This document shows, one piece after another, positions 45,440-54,168 of a stretch of 64,000 nt of DNA. Origin of the DNA: Ruminococcus sp. AM22-13 (lineage in GTDB: Bacteria > Bacillota > Clostridia > Lachnospirales > Lachnospiraceae); the NCBI RefSeq assembly GCF_003471165.1, contig NZ_QRIL01000007.1:341-64340 (forward strand). The letters run 5' to 3'. Position 1 is the first letter of the stretch. Every line of letters begins with the position of its first letter. The notes beneath the pieces were generated by a model, which saw nothing but the letters and a program-made list of their open reading frames with translations, had not been told where the DNA came from and searched no databases. A program made the translations under genes and the position numbers.

Positions 45440-46759
45440 TTACATCTGAGTAAGTACAAAAATATCATAGATTGCTTTTACAGCAGTTTCGAAATCTCTG
45501 TTCTCAACACCAATAATGATGTTCAGTTCACTGGATCCCTGGTCGATCATCTTAACATTTACATTTGCATGGGCAAGTGCGGAGAAGATTCTGCCGGCTG
45601 TACCTCTGGTGGATTTCATGCCACGTCCCACAACAGCGATCAGTGCAAGGTCAGATTCCATTTCTACGAAATCCGGCTGTACTGCACGATGGATTCCGGC
45701 AATTACCTGCTGTTCTTTCTCTTCAAATTCATCCTGATGTACATATACAGTCATTGTATCGATTCCTGATGGAACATGCTCAAAGCTGATTCCCTGATCT
45801 TCGAATACCTGAAGTACCTTACGTCCGAAACCAACCTCACTGTTCATCATTGATTTCTCAATATTGATAGAACAGAATCCCTTCTTACCTGCAATACCTG
45901 TGATTGTAAATTTCGGTTTCTTGCATGTACTCTCAACAATAAAAGTACCCTTGTCTTCCGGTCTGTTTGTGTTTTTGATATTGATCGGAATTCCCTCTTT
46001 ACGAACCGGGAAGATCGCATCTTCATGAAGAACAGTTGCACCCATATAAGAAAGCTCTCTGAGTTCTCTGTAGGTAATGCTCTCGATCACTTCCGGATTT
46101 TTAACAATACGTGGGTCTGTTACCAGGAAACCGGAAACATCTGTCCAGTTTTCATAGAGGTCTGCCTTAATAGCCTTTGCCACAAGAGAACCGGTTACAT
46201 CAGAACCTCCTCTGGAGAAAGTTTTAACTTTTCCATCTTCACCAGCGCCATAAAATCCAGGGATAACGGCATGTTCACATTTTGCCAGCTTTTTGGACAG
46301 AAGTCTGTCTGTCTTCTCGGCATCCAGATTTCCGTTCTTATCAAAACGGATCACATCTGCTGCATCAACAAATTCATAACCCAGATATGCTGCCATCACC
46401 TTACCATTGAGAAATTCTCCTCTGGATGCTGCATAGTCTGTGCCTGCCTGTGCCTTGAAATCAGCTTCGATCTGAGCAAATTCATCTTCCAGAGAAAGAT
46501 CAAGGTTCAGTCCGCGGATAATCTCATAATATCTTCCCTTGATTTCCTGCAGAATCGGGATGAAATCTTCCCCTTCAACTGCAGTATTATAACATTTATA
46601 AAGTAAATCTGTAACCTTTGTATCTCCGTCAAATCTCTTTCCGGGAGCGGACGGAACCACATAACGTCTGCTCTCATCACTTCTGATGATCTCCCCTACT
46701 TTCTGAAACTGTTCTGCATTTGCCAGAGAACTTCCTCCGAATTTAACAATTTTCTTCAT
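45440..46759 (-). CDS. Aspartate kinase
   Basis: 439 residues. VKFGGSS (residues 5-11) is the kinase signature, with FSRGGSDVTGSLVA at the ATP and substrate site and ENWTDVSGFLVTDPRIV. Two ACT domains occupy the C-terminal third and should give feedback control by lysine or threonine. First step of the Lys/Thr/Met/DAP pathway. No lysine riboswitch is recognisable upstream (46760-46904). Confidence 0.96.
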   Translation of the reverse strand: MKKIVKFGGSSLANAEQFQKVGEIIRSDESRRYVVPSAPGKRFDGDTKVTDLLYKCYNTAVEGEDFIPILQEIKGRYYEIIRGLNLDLSLEDEFAQIEADFKAQAGTDYAASRGEFLNGKVMAAYLGYEFVDAADVIRFDKNGNLDAEKTDRLLSKKLAKCEHAVIPGFYGAGEDGKVKTFSRGGSDVTGSLVAKAIKADLYENWTDVSGFLVTDPRIVKNPEVIESITYRELRELSYMGATVLHEDAIFPVRKEGIPINIKNTNRPEDKGTFIVESTCKKPKFTITGIAGKKGFCSINIEKSMMNSEVGFGRKVLQVFEDQGISFEHVPSGIDTMTVYVHQDEFEEKEQQVIAGIHRAVQPDFVEMESDLALIAVVGRGMKSTRGTAGRIFSALAHANVNVKMIDQGSSELNIIIGVENRDFETAVKAIYDIFVLTQM

Positions 46760-46904
46760 TTTTCCTGCTCCTCATATGTCACTAAATATTTTCAGACTAA
46801 TCTCCTATCAGTCTTTGTCACTCTACCAACATAAAGTCTGTTTAATATTGTATTGAATAAACGCCAATTTTGCAAGCCTTTCTTACAGAAATATCCGAAA
46901 ATGG

Positions 46905-47615
46905 TTATTTTCCACAATCTGCCGAAGATTCCTGCTGTTTTTTTACAAATTCTGTCACATTATAAACACGAAGGATATCTCCATCCACCCGAAAATGAAT
47001 ATCCTTCTCTCCAAAAGGCATTCCGTAAGACCGTTCCGGATCATTCTGATAAGCAGGACGGGGATCATCTGCAAGCACTGCGATCAGAGCCTCTCTGCTT
47101 TCCCCGGGTATTCTTTCCAGAAGCTCCTGGGGAAATTCTACATTCAGATGATGATCTTTGGAATATTCGGTAAAACTTCCTGTTGCTTCCGGATGGCAAT
47201 CCGCATAAGGAATATATGGTTTAATATCGAAAATCGGTGTTCCATTCATCAGATCTGCACCTTCTACATAAAGTACAGGGCTGTCCGGCTCATCCAGAGC
47301 TACTTTCTCAAGCTTCACACAGGATAATCCTATGGAATTGGGACGAAAGGGAGATCTTGTGGCAAAAACTCCTTTTCTCACATTTCCCCCAAGCCTGGGC
47401 GGACGGACAGTCGGTGACCACATTGTCCTCTTTGCCTCCGAAAACTCCCAGATCAGCCAGATATGACTAAACTCCTCCAGACCACGGCAGGCATCCACAT
47501 TACGATATTCCGGCTCGAATACGATTCTCGCTTTAAGTGCCCCTACACGGCCACTCTGCCTGGGGATACCGAATTTGGTCGGAAAATCATTTTCTATATG
47601 TGCGATTGGAATCAT
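46905..47615 (-). CDS. trmO: tRNA (t6A37) N6-methyltransferase TrmO-like
   Basis: 236 residues from the ATG at 47615 (MIPIAHIENDF), after AAGGAG with a 10-base spacer; the frame runs open to 47654 into the repeat. The TsaA/YaeB beta-barrel shows IWLIWEFSEA, GVFATRSPFRPNSIGLS and DIKPYIPYAD. TrmO methylates N6-threonylcarbamoyl-A37 of tRNA-Thr. The dispersed repeat ends 18 bp upstream of the start. Confidence 0.93.
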   Translation of the reverse strand: MIPIAHIENDFPTKFGIPRQSGRVGALKARIVFEPEYRNVDACRGLEEFSHIWLIWEFSEAKRTMWSPTVRPPRLGGNVRKGVFATRSPFRPNSIGLSCVKLEKVALDEPDSPVLYVEGADLMNGTPIFDIKPYIPYADCHPEATGSFTEYSKDHHLNVEFPQELLERIPGESREALIAVLADDPRPAYQNDPERSYGMPFGEKDIHFRVDGDILRVYNVTEFVKKQQESSADCGK

Positions 47616-47633
47616 TGTATTTATTCTCCTTTT

Positions 47634-47846
47634 GTAACTGTTCAGTACCTTCACAGTTACAAGTCAAAATCCACAAGAAAGAATCCTGCTTGCAGGATTC
47701 TCCGCCTGCGACGGGTCGCTTCAGCGACATAATTCCTCTCCGTCGCAGTGCGATCCTGCCCGGAGGGATTTTGACTTGTATGTCTCGGGATTTTGGCATG
47801 TTCATGCCAAAACACCTCGCGGGATAGCAGACTGCTGAATAGTTAC
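47634..47846. repeat. Dispersed structured repeat, 213-bp copy, interrupting a toxin gene
   Basis: Left end GTAACTGTTCAGTACC, right end CTGAATAGTTAC. CAAGTCAAAATCC pairs with GGATTTTGACTTG and encloses AATCCTGC/GCAGGATT and GTCGC-TTCA-GCGAC hairpins. Then TATGTCTCGGGATTTTGGCATG, a perfect TTTTGGCAT/ATGCCAAAA hairpin, and CTCGCGGGATAG. It shares ends and last module with 34925-35070 but not the first hairpin. Its right end supplies the stop codon of the toxin. Confidence 0.9.
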
Positions 47847-48109
47847 GAAATATCTTTTATAATAGCAATTTTAGTATAATCAAGTCCTGATCTATGTTCT
47901 TGCGAACGAGACGATTTGCGAAAGTGATATGCATATTTATGGGAAATCTCTGTTCTATATGGAATGCATATAAAATATCCATAATGACTTTGAATAAGTA
48001 AACAAGCATATCCTCTTTCCTTTTTCTTTAAAAGTTCTTTATATGGCGGATTCGGATATTTCTCGTAAAATCTATCTGAAAGGCTATAAACAGCATAGTC
48101 AATTTCCAA
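47843..48109 (-). pseudogene. Truncated type III toxin, CptN/TenpN/ToxN-like endoribonuclease
   Basis: 88 residues from a TTG at 48109 with AAGGAG seven bases upstream; the frame to an ATG at 48130 would run through that ribosome binding site. FYEKYPNPPY, FICIPYRTEISHKYAYHF and SGLDYTKIAII fit the N-terminal half of type III toxins, which normally have about 150 or more residues. The TAA comes from the terminal repeat of the adjacent element, so about 60 residues are missing and the toxin is probably dead. The antitoxin RNA repeats lie directly upstream, as expected. Confidence 0.75.
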
Positions 48110-48133
48110 TTTTATTCTCCTTATATACATATA

Positions 48134-48163
48134 AACGAGAGGGAAAATGAACTCCCTCTCGTT
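48134..48163 (-). terminator. Leaky terminator between antitoxin RNA and toxin
   Basis: AACGAGAGGG pairs with CCCTCTCGTT, followed on the minus strand by the weak tract TATATG. Type III systems carry a hairpin here that sets the excess of antitoxin RNA over toxin mRNA. Confidence 0.82.
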
Positions 48164-48173
48164 ATGCTCTTCG

Positions 48174-48280
48174 CTCGGTCATATTTTATTTTACCGATGA
48201 GTCAGAACCGTCACTCATCTCATCTCTCGGTTATATTTATTTTACCGATGAGTCAGAACCGTCACTCATCTCATCATGCG
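48174..48280 (-). ncRNA. Type III antitoxin RNA, two tandem repeats
   Basis: Two nearly identical units with a 51-52 nt period. Each has GATGAGT-N10-ACTCATC (perfect 7-bp stem), and its loop CGGTT can pair with a downstream AACCG in one unit and GACCG in the other (G-U kept), which would form an H-type pseudoknot. A TATAAT box on the minus strand (48314-48309) and a short TAGAGA/TCTCTA hairpin precede them. Architecture promoter, repeats, hairpin, toxin matches CptIN/TenpIN loci. Confidence 0.82.
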
Positions 48281-48430
48281 AATAGAGAATTAACTCTCTA
48301 TATATTGTATTATATAACATATTTTCTTAAATAGCACAATCCTATATTTTTAATTTTTCAAACACGCTCTAACATCGTTTCTGTTCACAGCAATATGCTT
48401 TCTAACACACTGGACTTGTGTGAATTTATA

Positions 48431-50566
48431 TTATTTGATCTTAGCGCTCTTTGCTTTAGAATAGCTGCTGTATATTCTTTTACCGTTTTCGGTACGATAT
48501 GCCCGCACCTTGTAATAGTATGTTTTCTTAGACGTAAGCTTCTTATTTATATAAGAAACAGTGCTTCCCTTTTTAATCGTTGATACTGCCTTATATTTAC
48601 CGGATCTGGATGTGGCACGGTATACTACATACCCTTTGGCACCGCTTACCTTTTTCCATTTCAGTGTAGCCTGTTTCTTACCGGCAGTTACTGTGACAGC
48701 CGGGGTTTTCGGTTTTACTGTCTGTGCCGGAGTTGGTGTCGGTGCAATTCCATTGATTGTTACAGAGAAGTTTTTGTCATAACTGCTTTTAATGGCGCCG
48801 CCCCATTTGGTGGAAACAGCCTGTACACTGTAATAATAAGGAGTTGACGGAGAAACCGCTGTATCTGTATAGGAGAGGTCTTTGACCGTAGCAATCTTTG
48901 CGAATTTACTTTCACCCATCTTACGTCTTAAAATAATGTAAGAATCTGCATTTTCATATTTATTCCATGTAAGAAGAACTGTATTTCCTGCCGCCTTGCA
49001 GGTTGTGATCTCTGGCATTCCTGCTGCAAAGAGATCTTTCGCAGTACCCTTTACAACTACATGGCATACTGCGGTTACATTCTGATCGGTTTTTACACGG
49101 ATATCGGTTTCTCCTACAGAAACAGGTGTGATAACACCCTTCTGGTCTACTTTGGCAACGCCTGCATTATCAGAGGTCCATACCAGTTCCCCGCCGCTTC
49201 CCTTCGGACTGAACGTCCAGGTCAGGGTATAGGTTCCCTGATCAATTGCCAGAGTCAGCGTTTTGTCACTCAAAGCAATGCTCTGTGCCGGTGCTGTAAC
49301 AGTCACGTGGCAGGTGCCTTTCGTTCCATTGTCCGTAGTCAGTGTAATATCTGCAGAACCGGCACCCACAGGAGTTACCTTGCCGGAGCCATCTACGGTT
49401 ACTACAGAAGAGTTGGAAGATTCCCAGTACAAAGAGGACGGTTTTGCTCCATTCGGCGTGATCATGTAATCCAGTGTCCTGGAACCACTTTTGGTTGAGA
49501 GATTCAGGCTGGACGGAGAAATACTCACTCCTGTCACACTGACCAGTCTGGAAGAAACGGAAATATTGCAGGTCGCATAGACACTTCCGGAAACTCTCGC
49601 AGTAATTACCGCCGAACCTTCTCCCACTGCTGTTACCACACCACTGTTTACGCTTGCAACAGAACTGTTGGAAGAAGTCCAGCTTACAGTTCCCACCGCA
49701 TCAGACGGAACAATCGTATAAGTCAGTGTATAGCTATCTCCCTTTGTAAGAGTCAGATCAGAAGCATTCAAGCTGATCAGCTTCGGTGCTGCCGGAAGCT
49801 TTGACTCAATACTTTTAAGCAGCTGAACCGCTTCATAAACTCTGTTTGCGGACGCATCCAGCGTAGTCAGCGCACTGTCCGCTTCGGCATATGCGCCGGA
49901 GAATCCGCTGACCTGGGACCATCTGGAACGCTCTGCATTTGCCTTTCCCATCATGCGGATAAGCTCGCTCTTATCTGCCGCCTCAAAAATCTGCCTGTTA
50001 TTATTATACGGATCACATCCTGTAATGTCCGTACCGCCGCAAAGGGCAAACATAACACGCAGGACACTTCCGTCTGACGGATGGCTCGCACCCATTCCGA
50101 CACCCATAAATACATTATCAAGGGTATATGTCCATCCGGAAGCGGAACAATAGGAAAATTCTGTCAGATCCGGTGCATATTTGTTACCAGTAAGCTTATA
50201 GGCATCACCGGTCCAGGTAGAAGTCTCGGAGAGAACCTTCTGGATACATGCCGGTGGATTCAGGCTTCCACTGTCACAGTTGGCAATTCCCCTTAAGTAG
50301 AAACCATAACTTGTATTTGTGTCATAAAGCGGCGTAATCCCGTTCTCACTTAACCCGCGGAGCAGAACATCTGCACAGGTTTCTCCTTTCGTAAATTCCA
50401 CCTGTACAGGATCCAGGATCATACCCTGGCCAATCGTGTTCTTTTCCACAGTCAGCGTCAGGGTATCTGCCAGAACATCGGTCTGTCCCAGCGCAAAAAT
50501 CCCCACTGCCATTCCGGCTGCAAGAGTCAGCCCCTTAATGGCCTGCCATAGCTTATTCTTTGCCAT
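48431..50566 (-). CDS. Secreted DUF4430 protein with Ig-like and FN3 domains
   Basis: 711 residues; ATG at 50566 is preferred because AGGAGG lies nine bases before it, against three for the ATG at 50572. A signal peptide ends near residue 34. DUF4430 (transcobalamin C-terminal-like beta domain), about 35-165, has GETCADVLL and the conserved SGWTYTLDNVF. Three Big_2-type Ig domains follow (about 255-510), then two FN3 domains (about 520-710) ending in Lys-rich strands. No LPXTG. It is the last gene of the ECF operon and overlaps the S component gene. Confidence 0.88.
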   Translation of the reverse strand: MAKNKLWQAIKGLTLAAGMAVGIFALGQTDVLADTLTLTVEKNTIGQGMILDPVQVEFTKGETCADVLLRGLSENGITPLYDTNTSYGFYLRGIANCDSGSLNPPACIQKVLSETSTWTGDAYKLTGNKYAPDLTEFSYCSASGWTYTLDNVFMGVGMGASHPSDGSVLRVMFALCGGTDITGCDPYNNNRQIFEAADKSELIRMMGKANAERSRWSQVSGFSGAYAEADSALTTLDASANRVYEAVQLLKSIESKLPAAPKLISLNASDLTLTKGDSYTLTYTIVPSDAVGTVSWTSSNSSVASVNSGVVTAVGEGSAVITARVSGSVYATCNISVSSRLVSVTGVSISPSSLNLSTKSGSRTLDYMITPNGAKPSSLYWESSNSSVVTVDGSGKVTPVGAGSADITLTTDNGTKGTCHVTVTAPAQSIALSDKTLTLAIDQGTYTLTWTFSPKGSGGELVWTSDNAGVAKVDQKGVITPVSVGETDIRVKTDQNVTAVCHVVVKGTAKDLFAAGMPEITTCKAAGNTVLLTWNKYENADSYIILRRKMGESKFAKIATVKDLSYTDTAVSPSTPYYYSVQAVSTKWGGAIKSSYDKNFSVTINGIAPTPTPAQTVKPKTPAVTVTAGKKQATLKWKKVSGAKGYVVYRATSRSGKYKAVSTIKKGSTVSYINKKLTSKKTYYYKVRAYRTENGKRIYSSYSKAKSAKIK

Positions 50567-51443
50567 ATTCATTTTCCTCCTTATTTTCGGGCCGCTGCAG
50601 CAGCCCGTATTTTCTTTTTACTCTTTCCAGTTTCTCCAGCAGTGGCCTGCTTAGGATCCACAGGAAAATCACTGTAGAAGTTGCCTGCACCAGATCTACC
50701 GGCGCACCTGAGATATAAAATGCGATCAGGCTCTTCTTTGTGATGTGTCCATATGCCATCAGGATAGATGCCGGGTTCATGATCCCGCCGAAGATCAGAA
50801 ATACACTTAAGAATCCGTAAATACACAGATCCACCTTCCTGGCTTTGAGAATCCCTTTCTGAAAAAGGATTCCTGCCAGATATCCGATCATTCCATAGGA
50901 AAACATCTGCCAGGGTGTCCACGGTCCCTGCCCGAAAAACATATTTGAGATCATCATGATCAGACAGGCACACAGAAACCCCGCCTCACCACCTAAGGAA
51001 ACCCCGGTAATGATCACGATGGCCGCAATCGGCTTAAAGCTTCCGATCATAAAGAAAGCACTCCTGCCTGCGACCCCAAGAGCCGCCATTACGGCAATGA
51101 CCATAATCTCTCTTGCCTGTGGATGCCGGCCCTCAAATACCATAAAGAACGGGATCGTGGCATAGGCAAGTATTAAAAGACTGATCACTACATCATGCTT
51201 ACCATGAAACTTATGAACCAGGATAAAAAGCACCAGCGGAAGAAAAGCCAGAAACATAATCAGACCAATCCAGGTACGCTTCTCAATCTTTCCTTTATGG
51301 ATCGGCTGGATAATGATTCCATCCTCTTTCAGTTCATATTCCTCTAATTCCTGTCCGGATTCCTCTTCCCCGGGCAGGCTCTGTGCACAGGAATCCCCGA
51401 AGAAACGGTCCATAAACTGGTCTAAAGCCTTGCCTTCAAGCAC
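50553..51443 (-). CDS. ECF transporter S component
   Basis: 296 residues. The core of about six helices carries GRSAFFMIGSFKPIAAIVIITG, GGEAGFLCACLIMMISNMFFGQGPWTPWQM and GYLAGILF, typical of ECF substrate-binding subunits in the riboflavin/CbrT-like Pfam group. An N-terminal extension of about 55 cytosolic residues and two further helices precede it. It binds a vitamin-like substrate in the membrane; this group includes the cobalamin-specific CbrT, but specificity is not readable here. It overlaps the ATPase gene by 22 nt. Confidence 0.9.
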   Translation of the reverse strand: MLEGKALDQFMDRFFGDSCAQSLPGEEESGQELEEYELKEDGIIIQPIHKGKIEKRTWIGLIMFLAFLPLVLFILVHKFHGKHDVVISLLILAYATIPFFMVFEGRHPQAREIMVIAVMAALGVAGRSAFFMIGSFKPIAAIVIITGVSLGGEAGFLCACLIMMISNMFFGQGPWTPWQMFSYGMIGYLAGILFQKGILKARKVDLCIYGFLSVFLIFGGIMNPASILMAYGHITKKSLIAFYISGAPVDLVQATSTVIFLWILSRPLLEKLERVKRKYGLLQRPENKEENEYGKE

Positions 51444-53179
51444 GCAGCCACCTCCTTTCCGGTAACAGCATCAGGAAAATAATGCCTTGCCATGCGATTG
51501 GCAGCAGTCGTATAAAAGCTGTTTCCCGCAAAGAAATCCCTTGCACTCTTACACGTCACCACATTTCCCTGAAAGAACAGGCCGACCCTGTCTGCATATT
51601 CTGCGACAAACTCCACATCATGCGAGATCATAAAGATAGTGATCCCGTGAGCTTTGAGCTTCTTTAAAATGTCTCCCAGTTCCTGTTTATATTCTGCATC
51701 CAGCCCCTTCGTTGGTTCATCCATCAGAAGAAGCCTCGGCTGCAACAGCAGAACCTTAGCCAGTGCAAGACGCTGCTGTTCTCCACCGCTTAAATCATAC
51801 GGATGACGGTCAAGCAGTCCTTCCAGTCTGGTCAGACTTACGATTCCCTCGATTGCCTCTGCCTTCCTCATATTGGCAGTGTATTCGGAAGATTTCTTCT
51901 CCTTTGCCCCACCGATGATAGAATACAGATCCTCCCGGACTGTCTTCTTGATAAACATGCTCTGGGGATTCTGTGGCAGCACACCCAGATACCCTCTGTA
52001 AAGCTGGGTATCCGTATACCTGCGGATATCAATCCCATTCAGGAGAATCTTGCCTCTGTAGGGAGCACGGACACGACTGATCAGCGATAAAGTCGTACTT
52101 TTCCCCGTTCCGTTTCCACCGACAAGCGCATAAAATTCTCCCTGCTTTACTTCCAGGTTCAGATCCTGCACAACATCCTTTCCGTCTTTTTCATAACGAA
52201 ACCACACATCCTTTACCTCAATAGCCGGTGGCATAGAACTTTTGGAACCAGACAGCAGTTTATCTCTGACTGTATTCAGCTTTTTTTGCAGTTTTTGTTT
52301 ATTTTTACAAAAATAACTTTCTTCACAAACAGAAACTGTATCAGAAGTTGCTGCCATCACCTGTGTGATCCAGTTCCTTCCCTCTTTTACAGTCAGCGGA
52401 CATGGCAGATTATTTTCTACCTCTGCATAAATCTGCATGGGAACCGGCATAGACAGAAACATTCCATGATGTTCCCTCTTCAGGAACTCACCGATCTCCC
52501 GTGGCGCCCCCTGCGTGAGCAGACTGCCCTTATCCATCACATATACCCTGTCCGCCCACGGAATGACATCCTGCAGCCGGTGCTCCGTCAGAATTATGGT
52601 AGTGCCGATATCCCGGTTAATCTTTCTCACCGTTTCCAGAAAATCAGAAGCCGCGATCGGATCAAGCTGAGAAGTCGGCTCATCCAGAATCAGAAGTTTC
52701 GGGTGCATAGCCATGATCGCCGCCAGGTTTAAAAGCTGCTTCTGCCCTCCGGACAGCTCCGAGACATTCTTATAAAACCACTGATGAATCCCGAAATAGC
52801 TTGCCATCTCTGCCACTCTCAGACGAATCGTAGGCGTATCATATCCCAGACTTTCCAGACCAAATGCAAGCTCATGCCACACCTTATCTGTCACGATCTG
52901 ATTTTCGGGATTTTGCAGTACATAGCCAATTTCCTGGCTCTGCTGCCGGTGGCCGACTTCCTTCAAATCCCGCCCATAATAACAGATTTTCCCGGAACTG
53001 CTGCCAAAAGGAGCCAGATCCGACTTCAGCTGGCGAAGCAGCGTACTCTTGCCACAGCCACTCTTACCGCACAGCACATTAAAGGTACCCTCCTCCACAT
53101 CCAGTGACACATGAGACAGTGACTCCCTGCTGCCATTCGCATAACGGAAGGAAAAATCTCTCACTTCTATTATCTTCAT
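51422..53179 (-). CDS. ECF transporter ATPase, two fused domains (EcfA-EcfA')
   Basis: 585 residues with two complete ABC ATPase domains. The first has GKSGCGKST near residue 42, LSGGQKQLL and LLILDEPTSQLD. The second has GGNGTGKST near residue 345, LSGGEQQRLA and LLLMDEPTKGLD. Q-loops are in LQNPENQIV and LPQNPQSMF. The fused form powers a dedicated (group I) ECF importer. The 4-nt overlap with ecfT shows coupling. Confidence 0.96.
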   Translation of the reverse strand: MKIIEVRDFSFRYANGSRESLSHVSLDVEEGTFNVLCGKSGCGKSTLLRQLKSDLAPFGSSSGKICYYGRDLKEVGHRQQSQEIGYVLQNPENQIVTDKVWHELAFGLESLGYDTPTIRLRVAEMASYFGIHQWFYKNVSELSGGQKQLLNLAAIMAMHPKLLILDEPTSQLDPIAASDFLETVRKINRDIGTTIILTEHRLQDVIPWADRVYVMDKGSLLTQGAPREIGEFLKREHHGMFLSMPVPMQIYAEVENNLPCPLTVKEGRNWITQVMAATSDTVSVCEESYFCKNKQKLQKKLNTVRDKLLSGSKSSMPPAIEVKDVWFRYEKDGKDVVQDLNLEVKQGEFYALVGGNGTGKSTTLSLISRVRAPYRGKILLNGIDIRRYTDTQLYRGYLGVLPQNPQSMFIKKTVREDLYSIIGGAKEKKSSEYTANMRKAEAIEGIVSLTRLEGLLDRHPYDLSGGEQQRLALAKVLLLQPRLLLMDEPTKGLDAEYKQELGDILKKLKAHGITIFMISHDVEFVAEYADRVGLFFQGNVVTCKSARDFFAGNSFYTTAANRMARHYFPDAVTGKEVAACLKARL

Positions 53180-54168
53180 CTCGCTTCTCCTTCCATATCT
53201 TCATAAATCTTTCTGTAGGTCACTGCCATCTCTCCCTGTACGTGGCTTCTGCTTTTCTTCATGGCAGATTCCTCACACAGATCCAGAATCAGCGGCAGAA
53301 AACAGAACACACCAAAGCTGACAAATGTGACAGCAGCCAGCAGCGGACTGCACGACTGCTTCGGAACCCTTCCGAAAACAGTAAAACCGGCAAGCAGGAT
53401 TCTGGGATTGTACTGTGCAAAAGCAGCTCCCCGGTAACATCCATATCCGAAAATCACACAAAGCCCGACAAGCATAGTTCCCAGTAGTTTATCCCTTCTG
53501 TTAAAACGGTAAATAGAAAAAGCCGTACGTCCTCTTAACCCATAGCCACGGCTTTTCATGGAATCAGCCGTCTCAATCGCATTTTCCAGTGCCCATGTGA
53601 CAAGAATGGACACCATATTTAACGCATAACGGATCTTCTTAAACCATTTGCCATTGCTCACATCCATCCCCACGCATTTCTGTCCATTGCGGATCACCTT
53701 CAGCTGGGCCATAAAGTGAGGCACAAACCGAAGCGCCATAGACAGCATCAGAGACATCGCAGGGATAATCCTGCCAAAAAGATAGATAAATTTATCACTT
53801 GTCATGATCTGGTTATAGCAGGAGAACCACAAAATCATAATAAAAAGTACACATCCCAGAACGATTCCATATACCATTGCCTCCAGCGTAACCCAGTTTC
53901 CGCTGCTTTCTATATAAAGAAGCGGTGTGACTCCATAATGGTTAAACATCGGGTTTAAGAGTGCCACGATAAGGAGACTCGGTAGCGTCAGAAGAAAATT
54001 GATTTTCAGAACCTTCTTTACTCCGTTAAGCCACATGGAGTAAGCTGTGGCAGCCACAAAAGAGACTGCCAGGTAAACCGGGTGCTGGATAAACATGGTA
54101 AACCCCAGCACCACGGCAAAATAAAAGAAATTTAAAACAGGATGGCACCTGGAAAAAGCATCAGTCAT
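53176..54168 (-). CDS. ECF transporter T component (EcfT)
   Basis: 330 residues from the ATG at 54168, with GGGGGA eight bases upstream; the frame extends to a TTG at 54195 without support. Four or more membrane helices, then the coupling-helix signatures: SMALRFVP and ENAIETADSMKSRGYGLRGRT. EcfT links the S component to the ATPases. It overlaps the lipoprotein stop by 8 nt. Confidence 0.94.
   Translation of the reverse strand: MTDAFSRCHPVLNFFYFAVVLGFTMFIQHPVYLAVSFVAATAYSMWLNGVKKVLKINFLLTLPSLLIVALLNPMFNHYGVTPLLYIESSGNWVTLEAMVYGIVLGCVLFIMILWFSCYNQIMTSDKFIYLFGRIIPAMSLMLSMALRFVPHFMAQLKVIRNGQKCVGMDVSNGKWFKKIRYALNMVSILVTWALENAIETADSMKSRGYGLRGRTAFSIYRFNRRDKLLGTMLVGLCVIFGYGCYRGAAFAQYNPRILLAGFTVFGRVPKQSCSPLLAAVTFVSFGVFCFLPLILDLCEESAMKKSRSHVQGEMAVTYRKIYEDMEGEAR

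Noticed and set aside
48174..48280. CRISPR array
   Set aside because: Only two directly abutting repeats with no unique spacers and no cas genes; type III antitoxin fits better.
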